Assembly (NCBI GenBank): GCA_047605425.1
Contig: JASGFT010000045.1
Span: forward strand, 1-30,309
Length of the DNA: 30,309 nt
Source: JAKPAM01 sp047605425
GTDB lineage: Bacteria; Pseudomonadota; Gammaproteobacteria; Burkholderiales; Burkholderiaceae_E
Reading direction: 5' to 3'
In this document: positions 1 to 7,434 of the stretch, piece by piece
Layout of the letters: each line of letters starts with the position of its first letter
Numbering within the stretch: position 1 is the first letter of the stretch
Made by a program: the position numbers and the translations under genes
Notes under the pieces: generated by a model
Seen by the model: the letters and a program-made list of their open reading frames with translations, nothing else
Databases searched by the model: none
Told to the model about the DNA's origin: nothing

Positions 1-1484
1 CCGCCCACCCCCGCGCCCGCCGCCGCCGCGCCGCCGCCGTGCGGCCGCCAGACCCAGTCGGCCTGCTGCGCGCGATCCAGGATCTCGGCCAGGTGCGTCT
101 GCACGAAGCGCGTATCGACGTCATAAGCGCTGGTCGCCGGCATCGCCAGCAGCGCGTCCAGCACGTCCAGGTTCGTGCGCACGCCCTCGATCCGCACGTC
201 GTGCAGCGCGCGGCGCGCGCGCTGCACCAGCGCCGGCAGCTCCAGGCCGTGGGCGCGCACGATCAGCTTGGCCAGCATCGAATCGAAGGCCGGGCTGGTC
301 CGGTAGCCGCCGTAGCCGTATCCGTCGGCGCGGATGCCCGGCCCGCCGGGAATCTCGTAGCGCGTGATCAGCCCGCCCTCGGGGCGCGTGTCGCCGCTGT
401 CGGTCAGCGTCTCCATGTTGATCCGGAGCTGCACGGCCTGGCAGCGCGGCGCCGGCAGCGGCTCGGCCAGGCCGAGCTCGTGCAGCCGGCGGCCTCGCAC
501 CAGCTCGATCTGCAGCGCCACCAGGTCCAGCCCGGTGATCTCCTCGGTGATCGTGTGCTCGACCTGCAGCCGCGGGTTGGCTTCCATGAAGTAGAAGGCC
601 GGCGCCTCGCGCGGCGCGTCCAGGTCGACGAGGAACTCGAACGTGCCCAGGCCGCGGTAGTTGACGTGCTGGGCGATGCGCACGGCGGCGGCCAGGATCC
701 GCTTGCGCAGCGCCGGGTCCAGGCCCGGCGCGGGCGCGATCTCGATCAGCTTCTGGTTGCGCCGCTGCAGCGTGCAGTCGCGCTCGAACGCGTGGATCAC
801 GCGCTCGCCGTCGCCGAGGATCTGCACCTCGACGTGGCGGGCGCGGCGCACCAGGCGCTCGACGTACAGGTCGCCGTTGCCGAACGCGCCCAGCGCTTCC
901 GAACGGCAGCGGTCATAAGCGGCGTCGACCTCGTCGATCGACTGCACGCTGCGCATGCCGCGTCCGCCGCCGCCGGCGATCGCCTTGATCATCGCCGCCT
1001 CGCCGGGGCGCAGCTCGGCGACGAAGGCCCGCACCTCGTCGAGCGAGCTGGCGTTGAACGTGCCCGGCACCAGCGGCACCTGCAGCGAGCGGGCCAGGTC
1101 GCGGGCGCGGGCCTTGTCGCCGAGCATCGCCAGCGTCTCGGGCGCCGGCCCGATGAACAGCAGCCCCTCGTCGGCGCAGCGCCGCGCGAACGCGGCGTTC
1201 TCGCTGAGGAAGCCGTAGCCGGGATGGATCGCCTCGCAGTCATGGGCCTTGGCGACGCGGATCAGCGCCTCGCCGTCCAGGTACGCGGCCGCGCCGCGGC
1301 CGTCGAGCCGGATCGCGACCGGGCTCGCGTGGCGGTGCAGCGACGCGGCGTCGTCGTCCGAGTAGACGGTCACCGGCGTCAGCCCCAGGTCGGCGGCCGA
1401 TCGGGCGATCCGGATCGCGATCTCGCCGCGGTTGGCGATCAGTACGCGGGTAAGCATTCGAGCAGTGTGCATCGTTCGATTCAT
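1..1484 (-). CDS. Biotin carboxylase subunit/domain of an acyl-CoA or pyruvate-type carboxylase (partial, runs off left edge)
   Basis: This is the ATP-dependent biotin carboxylase half of a biotin-dependent carboxylase, which carboxylates biotin with bicarbonate. Reading leftwards, the protein opens with the family N-terminus (LTRVLIANRGEIAIRI), then HPGYGFLSEN, the ATP-grasp glycine loop (GGGGRGM), RDCTLQRRNQKLIE and the catalytic-site EANPRLQVEHT. About 494 residues are visible. The last ones form a Gly/Ala-rich stretch after the carboxylase C-domain, which looks like a linker to a biotin carrier domain outside the window. Three in-frame ATGs exist (1484, 1472, 1457). I chose 1484 because it overlaps the stop of the upstream binding-protein gene as ATGA, implying translational coupling; 1457 lies closest to the conserved N-terminus and remains possible. 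No carboxyltransferase gene is visible, so the acyl substrate (acetyl, propionyl, methylcrotonyl, geranyl or other) cannot be set. Confidence 0.88.
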   Translation of the reverse strand, partial: MNRTMHTARMLTRVLIANRGEIAIRIARSAADLGLTPVTVYSDDDAASLHRHASPVAIRLDGRGAAAYLDGEALIRVAKAHDCEAIHPGYGFLSENAAFARRCADEGLLFIGPAPETLAMLGDKARARDLARSLQVPLVPGTFNASSLDEVRAFVAELRPGEAAMIKAIAGGGGRGMRSVQSIDEVDAAYDRCRSEALGAFGNGDLYVERLVRRARHVEVQILGDGERVIHAFERDCTLQRRNQKLIEIAPAPGLDPALRKRILAAAVRIAQHVNYRGLGTFEFLVDLDAPREAPAFYFMEANPRLQVEHTITEEITGLDLVALQIELVRGRRLHELGLAEPLPAPRCQAVQLRINMETLTDSGDTRPEGGLITRYEIPGGPGIRADGYGYGGYRTSPAFDSMLAKLIVRAHGLELPALVQRARRALHDVRIEGVRTNLDVLDALLAMPATSAYDVDTRFVQTHLAEILDRAQQADWVWRPHGGGAAAAGAGVG

Positions 1485-2710
1485 TGGACCAGCGGACACT
1501 CGCTGGGGGTCAGTGGTTGGAAAGCGTCGGCCGCCTTGACCGTACGCACGCGGGTCAGCAGATCCCAGGGCCCTTTGGACTCGGCCGGCGTCTTGACCTG
1601 GAACAGGTGCATGTCGCGCGGCACGCGGCCGTCGATCCGCGCCCTCAGGTCCTTGCTGAAGAAGTCGTTGATCGGCAGCTCGCGGATCTTGGCGGCCACC
1701 TTGTCGCTGTCGGTCGCGCCGGCGGCCTTGACGGCGGTCAGATAATGCTTGACCGCGCTGTAGACGCCGGCCTGCGTGCCGTTCGGCATGATCTTGCGCC
1801 GTTCGAAGAAGCGGCGCGAGAACGCGCGCGTCTCGTCGTCCAGGTCCCAATAGAAGGTCTCGGCCATGTACAGGCGTTGCGCGGTCTGCAGGCCCAGCGA
1901 ATGGACGTCGTTGATGAACATGATCAGCGCCGCCAGGTTCTGGCCCTGCTGCGTCATGTTGAACTCGACCGATTGCTTGATGAAGTTGACCAGATCCACT
2001 CCCGACATCGCCAGGCCGACGTGGCGCGCCTTGGACGCCTGCGCCTGAAGGATGAACGAGCTGTAGTCGCTGGTGTTCAGCGGCGCGCGCACGGTGCCCA
2101 GCACCTTGCCGCCGGCCTCCTCGGCGAAGCGCGCGCCGTCCTTGGCCAGCGAGATGCCGAACGTGTAGTCGGCCGCGACGAAGTAGAAGGTCTCGCCGGG
2201 CTTGCCGACCAGCGCCGAGCTGACCGTCTTGGCCAGCGCGTAGGTGTTGTAGACCCAGTGGAAACCGGTCGGCGAGCAGGCCTTCCCGGTCAGGTCGTTG
2301 TGCGCGCCGCTGACCACGATGTCGAGCTTCTTGCTCTCGCGCGAGATGTTGCGCACGGCCAGCGCGACCGCCGAGTTGCCCAGGCCGGTGATCATGTCGA
2401 CGCCGTCGGTGTCGTACCAGCGTCGCGCGATCGAGGCGCCGACGTCGGCCTTGTTCTGGTGATCGGCGCTGACGATCTCGATCTTGCGGCCGAGCACGGT
2501 CGGGCCGAAATCCTCGAGCGCCAGTTGCGCGGCGACGACCGAGCCGCTGCCGGTGTTGTCCGCGTAGACGCTGGACATGTCCTCGAGCACGCCTATGCGC
2601 ATGGGCCGGTTGTCCTGGGCCGTCGCGGCGGCCGACAGCAGCAGGCCGCACAGCGCGGCGCCCAGGCGTCGCAGTCCGAAGCGGAGGGGTCGATTCGGGT
2701 TTCGGGTCAT
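1481..2710 (-). CDS. ABC-type branched-chain amino acid-like substrate-binding protein, second tandem copy
   Basis: This is a periplasmic type I solute-binding protein of the LivK/Peripla_BP_6 family, 409 residues. It has a Sec signal peptide (basic start, hydrophobic core near residues 15-27, cleavage after the Ala-rich AATAQ region). The mature part begins with the family-like RIGVLEDMSSVY, followed by DHQNKADVG, ITGLGNSAVALAV and YFVAADYTFG. Two cysteines, in GKACSP and in the C-terminal SECPLV, are shared with the upstream paralogue and could form a disulfide. A Shine-Dalgarno AGGAGA lies about nine bases before the ATG. It sits 79 bases after its paralogue and overlaps the biotin carboxylase start by ATGA. 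No permease or ATPase gene accompanies it. The ligand is unknown; the neighbouring alcohol dehydrogenases suggest an alcohol, acid or amide, by inference only. Confidence 0.88.
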   Translation of the reverse strand: MTRNPNRPLRFGLRRLGAALCGLLLSAAATAQDNRPMRIGVLEDMSSVYADNTGSGSVVAAQLALEDFGPTVLGRKIEIVSADHQNKADVGASIARRWYDTDGVDMITGLGNSAVALAVRNISRESKKLDIVVSGAHNDLTGKACSPTGFHWVYNTYALAKTVSSALVGKPGETFYFVAADYTFGISLAKDGARFAEEAGGKVLGTVRAPLNTSDYSSFILQAQASKARHVGLAMSGVDLVNFIKQSVEFNMTQQGQNLAALIMFINDVHSLGLQTAQRLYMAETFYWDLDDETRAFSRRFFERRKIMPNGTQAGVYSAVKHYLTAVKAAGATDSDKVAAKIRELPINDFFSKDLRARIDGRVPRDMHLFQVKTPAESKGPWDLLTRVRTVKAADAFQPLTPSECPLVQ

Positions 2711-2789
2711 GATGATGTGGTCTCCTGTGATTGCGTGGAAAGGGCGGCGCTCGTCCTGGCGCCTACTGCGATCGTCGATGCGCTGTCGT

Positions 2790-4112
2790 CTACCTGGCCG
2801 CCACCAGCGGGCATTCGCTGGGCGTCAACGGCTGGAACGCATCCTCGGCCTCGAGCGTCTGCAAGGGCGTGAAAAGGTCCCAGGGCTCCTTCGACCGCTC
2901 GGGCTTCTTGACCTGGAACAGGTGGAAGGGCCGCATCGCGCGGCCGTCGATGCGCACGTTGACATTCTTGCTGAAGAAGTCGTTGACCGGCAGCTCGCGG
3001 ATCTTGGCGGCGACTTTCTCGCCGTCGGTCGTGCCGGCGGCCTTGACGGCGCTCAGGTAGTGCTTGACCGCGCTGTAGACGCCGGCCTGCATGCCGTTGG
3101 GCATCGCCTTGCGCCGTTCGAAGAAGCGGCGCGAGAACGCGCGGGTCTGGTCATCCAGGTCCCAGTAGAACGCGTCCGCCACGTACAGCCCCTGCGTGGT
3201 CTTGGCGCCGAGCGCGTGCACGTCGTTGATGAACGTCACGTACGAGGACAGGTTCTGCCCCTGCTGCGTCACGTTGAACTCGGCCGCCTGCTTGATGAAG
3301 TTGATCAGGTCGGTGCCCGCCATCGCCAGCGCGATATTCTTGGCCTTGGACGCCTGCGCCTGCAGGATGAACGAGCTGTAGTCGCTGGTGTTCAGCGGCG
3401 CGCGCACGGTGCCCAGCACCTTGCCGCCGGCCTCTTCGGTGAAGCGCGCGCCGTCCTTGGCCAGCGTGATGCCGAACGTGTAGTCGGCCGCGACGAAATA
3501 CGTCGTGTCGCCGCCGGCCTTGACCGCCGCGGTGCTGACGGTCTTGGCCATCGCGTAGGTGTTGTAGACCCAGTGGAAGCCGGTTGGCGAGCAGGCCTTG
3601 CCGGTCAGGTCGTTGTGGCCGGCGCTGGTGCTGATGTCGATCTTCTTGCCGTCGCGCGCGATGTTGCGCACGGCCAGCGCGACCGCCGAGTTGCCCAGGC
3701 CGGTGATCATGTCGACGCCTTCGGTGTCGTACCAGCGCCGGGCGATCGACGAGCCGACGTCGGCCTTGTTCTGGTGATCGCCGTTCAGGATCTCGATCTT
3801 GCGGCCCAGCACGGTCGGGCCGAAATCCTCGACCGCCATCTGCGCGGCCAGCAGCGAGCCGGCGCCGGTGATGTCGGCATAGACGCCCGACATGTCCTCG
3901 ATCACGCCGATCCGCAGCGGCCGGCTGTCCTGCGCGCGCGCCTCGGGCGCCAGCGCGGCGCCGGTCGTCGCCAGGCCCGCCAGCGCCGCGGCCGTCGTCC
4001 AGCCGGCGATCCGCGCGGACGCGCGTCGCCGCGCCGGCGCGGCCTGGGTTCGGCGTGTCGCGCCGCCGGCGGGCTTGCCCGCTCGGGCGGGTCTATCCGA
4101 TGTCATCCTCAT
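2790..4112 (-). CDS. ABC-type branched-chain amino acid-like substrate-binding protein, first tandem copy
   Basis: This is a paralogue of the next gene downstream, 440 residues, clearly the product of a tandem duplication: most of the mature sequence is identical by eye, including DHQNKADVG, ARRWYDT and RAFSRRFFERRK. The N-terminus is longer than in its sister: a very basic stretch (about residues 1-37) precedes the hydrophobic signal core AAALAGLATTGAAL and the cleavage region ARAQ. The open frame continues upstream into the antisense of the alcohol dehydrogenase gene. The real start is the ATG at 4112, because GAGGAG lies five bases before it and the signal peptide follows. It belongs to the Peripla_BP_6 family and should be periplasmic. 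Position suggests co-transcription with the zinc alcohol dehydrogenase upstream and with the second copy and biotin carboxylase downstream. Confidence 0.87.
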   Translation of the reverse strand: MRMTSDRPARAGKPAGGATRRTQAAPARRRASARIAGWTTAAALAGLATTGAALAPEARAQDSRPLRIGVIEDMSGVYADITGAGSLLAAQMAVEDFGPTVLGRKIEILNGDHQNKADVGSSIARRWYDTEGVDMITGLGNSAVALAVRNIARDGKKIDISTSAGHNDLTGKACSPTGFHWVYNTYAMAKTVSTAAVKAGGDTTYFVAADYTFGITLAKDGARFTEEAGGKVLGTVRAPLNTSDYSSFILQAQASKAKNIALAMAGTDLINFIKQAAEFNVTQQGQNLSSYVTFINDVHALGAKTTQGLYVADAFYWDLDDQTRAFSRRFFERRKAMPNGMQAGVYSAVKHYLSAVKAAGTTDGEKVAAKIRELPVNDFFSKNVNVRIDGRAMRPFHLFQVKKPERSKEPWDLFTPLQTLEAEDAFQPLTPSECPLVAAR

Positions 4113-4237
4113 GTCTCCTCGATCAGGCTCGGTGCATGGCCGATGCCATTGGGGGCGTCGCGGCGATCGCCGCGACGCGAATCCGGTTCGGGTGCCGCGG
4201 GCCGGCGCGTCGCGCGCCGGGTCCGCCGGGTGCCGCG

Positions 4238-5323
4238 TCAGGGCGTCAGCACCGCGCGTCCGCCGATCCGGCCCGCGCGCAGATCGTCGAGCGATTGCTG
4301 GGCGGCGTCCAGCGGCCGGGTCTCGATCGGCATCGGCTTGACCTTGCCGGCCCGCGCCAGCGCCATCAGCTCTTCGAACTCGACCAGCGAACCCACGTAC
4401 GAGCCCTGGATCGCCAGCGCGCGGACCGGCAGCGTCGGCAGCGCCACGTCGATCGAGCCGCCGAACAGGCCGACCGAGATGTGCTGGCCGCCGCGGCGCA
4501 GCAGGCCGATGCCGAACTCGGCGGTGCTCTGCGCGCCGACGAAATCGATCGCCGCGCCGAAGCCCTGCGACTGCTTGAGCGCCGCCTTGCGCGCCTCGTC
4601 GTCGCGCGGATCGATCGCCGCCGCCGCGCCGGCCTCGATCGCCGCCTGGCGCTTGGCCGGATCGATGTCGGCGACCACCGGCGCGATCCCGTACATCGTC
4701 TGCGCCAGGTGCACGGCCGCCAGGCCCAGTCCGCCGGCGCCGATGATCAGCAGCGGATGCCGGGCGTCGACGTTCGCTTTCTTCAGCGCGCTGTACGCGG
4801 TCAGGCCCGAGCAGGCCAGCGTCGCCGCGAACGTGTGCGGCAGGTCGCCATAAGCGACCAGGTAGCGCGGATGGTCGACGAGCACGTAGTTGCTGTAGCC
4901 GCCGTCGAGCGTCGTGCCGTGGCTGCGCGGCCGCGCGCACAGATGCTCCTGTCCGGTCTGGCACAGGATGCACTGCGTGCAGCCGCCCCACGGGAAGACC
5001 ACGCGCGCGTCGCCGACGGCCACGCCCTGCGCGTCGGGACCGATGCGCTCGACACGGCCGACGATCTCGTGGCCCAGGATGCGCGGCAACTGGATGCCCC
5101 GGCTCAGGTCCATCTTCTGTCCCTTGCCGAGATCGAAATGGCCTTCGGCCAAGTGGATATCGCTGTGGCAGACGCCGCAGGCGCTGATGCGCACCAGCAC
5201 CTGCGTGCCGGTGGGCACCGGCGGCGGTTCGATCACTTCGCGCAGCGGCGTGCCGAACTGGACGAGTTTGTAGCTGCGCATCGACGCGGCCGCGGCGGTA
5301 TTCGATGGGGACGTTGCGCTCAT
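4238..5323 (-). CDS. Zinc-dependent alcohol dehydrogenase (medium-chain, GroES-like)
   Basis: This is a cytoplasmic NAD(P)-dependent alcohol dehydrogenase of 361 residues, interconverting alcohols and aldehydes. Catalytic zinc ligands are visible in CGVCHSD (residues 49-55) and GHE (84-86), with a further Cys in TLACSGLTAYSAL near residue 170. The structural zinc site is complete: Cys 115, 118, 121 and 129 in GGCTQCILCQTGQEHLC. The Rossmann fold has GAGGLGL. The first ATG is chosen because AGGA lies about eight bases upstream. A second ATG at residue 15 (MRSYKLVQF) matches the usual family N-terminus but has no ribosome site. The gene is first in the minus-strand group leading into the two binding proteins and biotin carboxylase. 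Together with the PQQ dehydrogenase at 7435 it points to alcohol metabolism. Confidence 0.92.
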   Translation of the reverse strand: MSATSPSNTAAAASMRSYKLVQFGTPLREVIEPPPVPTGTQVLVRISACGVCHSDIHLAEGHFDLGKGQKMDLSRGIQLPRILGHEIVGRVERIGPDAQGVAVGDARVVFPWGGCTQCILCQTGQEHLCARPRSHGTTLDGGYSNYVLVDHPRYLVAYGDLPHTFAATLACSGLTAYSALKKANVDARHPLLIIGAGGLGLAAVHLAQTMYGIAPVVADIDPAKRQAAIEAGAAAAIDPRDDEARKAALKQSQGFGAAIDFVGAQSTAEFGIGLLRRGGQHISVGLFGGSIDVALPTLPVRALAIQGSYVGSLVEFEELMALARAGKVKPMPIETRPLDAAQQSLDDLRAGRIGGRAVLTP

Positions 5324-5429
5324 CGCGGGATCCTAAGGGTTTGGAAAGTCTCGAAATCCATACTAGCACGCGTGTCTTCGGTCGCCGGCGAGCGCGGGGC
5401 CGCTGGGACCGACTCCCGCCCTCCGCTCG

Positions 5430-7097
5430 CTAGCGCTCGGGTCCGCACAGCCGAAAGGTCTCGTCCGGGTGTCCCGTGCGCTGGCGCTGCCATAGCACGC
5501 GCATCCCCGGGCAGCCGAACAGCTCGGCGTCGGCGGCGCGGCGCTGCTGCTCGAACCGCAGCCGGCATTCGTCGGCGTCGGGATCGACGCCGATCCGCCG
5601 GGTCCGCAGGTCGACGTAGTAGTCGAGCATGCCGCGCTCGGATTCGCCCAGCTCGAGGCTGGCGACGCAACCTTCGGTCTCGCGCAGCACCGGCGCCAGC
5701 GTGATGAACGCTTCGCGAAAGCCCGTGCGCCGGTCGGCGCTCGGCAGCCCGGCGGCCAGCGCCGCGGCGAACAGCAGGGTCAGGCTGACCGCCGCGGCCA
5801 GCATGCCGTCCGGTGGCGCGCCGTGCGCGGGCGCGCGGCGGACCCAGCCGATCCAGCCCACGCACAGCGCGGCCGTCGCCAGCGCCAGGCCCGTCATCAC
5901 CGGCAGCGCGTCGGCCGTCGCCGGCAGCCAGCGCGACAGGCCGCCCCATAGCGCCGTCGCCGCCGACGCGGCCAGCGCGATCGCCAACGCCCCGAGCCAC
6001 AGGCGCCGGACCCGCCCGCTCGTGGGCGGCGCGTCGGCCGCGCCGGGCGGGCGGGACGCCGCCGCCAGCAGGCACAGCGGCACGAGGACCGGCAGCGCAT
6101 ACGACCCGCGCGACGTGGCCGATGCGCTCAGCACGAGCAGCCACGCGACCGCGAACAGCGCCGGGCCGAGCAGCGGATGGCCTTGCCAGCGCTGTCGGTA
6201 CTGGATGCAGCGCCGGAGCGCCAGCGGCCAGGCCGGCAGCAGCATCGCGGCGGCCAGCGCCAACGTCTGCAGCGTCGATTGCGTGGGGCCCAGCGTGTTC
6301 GTGCCGAAGAACCGGCCGACGTTGTTGTCCCACAGCCAGTCCATCAGCAGTGTCGGCGAGCGCAAGCCGACCCAGGCGGGCCAGGCGCTGCCGAGCAGCG
6401 CGAACGTGCCCAGCGCGACGCCGAGCGTCGACAGCGTGCGGCGGCGCCACAGCGCGGGCGTCAGCGCGATCAGCGCCATCGTGCCCAGCGCCGCCACGCC
6501 GGGCAGCAGCACGCCCTTGGCCATCAGGCCGATCGCCGCGCCCGTGCCCAGCATCGGGCCGGCGTGCGGCGCCTGCGCGCCGAGCCGGATCAAGCCCCAG
6601 CAGACCATCGCCGCGGCCGGCATCAGGCCGAGGTCGGCGGTCAGGTAGCGGCTGGACGACAGGAAGGCCGGGCACAGCGCGAGCATCAGCACGGCCCGCC
6701 GCGCGGACGACGGGCCGATCGCCTCGCGCGCGGCCCGGTCGACGAGCACGAAGGCGGCGATCGCGCACAGCACGTTGGCGCCGCGCGCCGCCACATGCAT
6801 CGGCAGCGGCGGCGACAGCCATTGGACGCACAGCGCCGCGAGCCAGTAGACCAGCGGCGGCTTTTCCATGAACGGTTCGCCGGCCAGCGTCGGGATCAGC
6901 CACTGGCCGTGCGCGACGATGCCGTGGACGATGCCGATCGTGTAGGCCTCGTCGGCCTTCCACGGCTCGCGATCGTACAGGCCGGCCAGCAGCCACACCA
7001 CGCCGGTCAGGCCGAGCAGCACGGTCCGCGCGGCGCCGTGCCCGGTTGCCGGCAGGGCATCCGGCGGCGCGGGCGCGGGGGAAGGCCCGGCCGCCAT
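5430..7097 (-). CDS. ArnT/PMT-like membrane glycosyltransferase (GT39/GT83 type)
   Basis: This is a 555-residue integral membrane protein with roughly ten or more hydrophobic segments. Near the N-terminus it has the family motif EPWKADEAYTIG, with the acidic DE pair typical of lipid-phosphate-sugar-dependent transferases of the ArnT/PMT clan, then GEPFMEKPPLVYWLAA, also characteristic. The C-terminal ~110 residues form a soluble, probably periplasmic domain. Such enzymes move a sugar from a polyprenyl carrier to lipid A or another periplasmic acceptor; the acceptor here is unknown. No good ribosome site precedes the ATG. A short ORF (7279 to 7097) ends in TAATG overlapping this start, so coupling is conceivable. 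The gene is divergent from the PQQ dehydrogenase and about 100 bases from the alcohol dehydrogenase, so it may only be an adjacent cell-envelope gene. Confidence 0.85.
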   Translation of the reverse strand: MAAGPSPAPAPPDALPATGHGAARTVLLGLTGVVWLLAGLYDREPWKADEAYTIGIVHGIVAHGQWLIPTLAGEPFMEKPPLVYWLAALCVQWLSPPLPMHVAARGANVLCAIAAFVLVDRAAREAIGPSSARRAVLMLALCPAFLSSSRYLTADLGLMPAAAMVCWGLIRLGAQAPHAGPMLGTGAAIGLMAKGVLLPGVAALGTMALIALTPALWRRRTLSTLGVALGTFALLGSAWPAWVGLRSPTLLMDWLWDNNVGRFFGTNTLGPTQSTLQTLALAAAMLLPAWPLALRRCIQYRQRWQGHPLLGPALFAVAWLLVLSASATSRGSYALPVLVPLCLLAAASRPPGAADAPPTSGRVRRLWLGALAIALAASAATALWGGLSRWLPATADALPVMTGLALATAALCVGWIGWVRRAPAHGAPPDGMLAAAVSLTLLFAAALAAGLPSADRRTGFREAFITLAPVLRETEGCVASLELGESERGMLDYYVDLRTRRIGVDPDADECRLRFEQQRRAADAELFGCPGMRVLWQRQRTGHPDETFRLCGPER

Positions 7098-7434
7098 TAC
7101 TGGCGGATCAGGGTTTCGTCGCCGACGCGATGCGCGACCCCGGTCATCCGGCCGCTACCGATGAGAACGGGATCCCGGGCCGGGCGGGTGCGGGGGGCGG
7201 CGAGCATGCGGCAAGCGTCTCCGATGGGCGCGGCATCGCGGGTCGAGCGGGAGCGCGATGCCTTGCGCGATGATGCCATACCGATGGCGACACTCCGCCG
7301 ACGGCGCCGCGCTCGCCCGCTCCGGCTCGCGGGCCGTGCCGCCCGAAAGGAGACGACGGATATCCCTTAGACTAGATACACTGGCGCCATCGGCGCAGTG
7401 ATCCATATCAACAAATCAATAACAGGAGACATCA
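7098..7434. promoter_or_regulatory. Divergent intergenic region between the glycosyltransferase and the PQQ alcohol dehydrogenase
   Basis: This is a 337-base region without a convincing gene. The last 70 bases before 7435 are noticeably more AT-rich (TTAGACTAGATACACT at about 7367-7382, then a TGGCGCCA palindrome) and are the likely promoter area for the dehydrogenase, though I cannot assign unambiguous -35 and -10 boxes. A strong ribosome site (AGGAGA) lies about six bases before the ATG at 7435. A 60-codon ORF on the minus strand (7279 to 7097) has no ribosome site and no recognisable family; it is mentioned only because its stop overlaps the glycosyltransferase start. Confidence 0.4.

Noticed and set aside
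39..1745. Long plus-strand frame of 568 codons
   Set aside because: It is the antisense of the biotin carboxylase and the end of the binding-protein gene; the translation is Arg/Ala/Gln-rich without domains, a typical shadow in GC-rich DNA.
4113..5369. N-terminal extension of the first binding protein up to 5369
   Set aside because: The extension is an out-of-frame reading of the alcohol dehydrogenase; the ribosome site and signal peptide place the start at 4112.
7097..7279. Small minus-strand ORF of 60 codons ending in TAATG at the glycosyltransferase start
   Set aside because: No ribosome site, no recognisable family and Arg/Ser-rich composition; only the stop-start overlap is suggestive.
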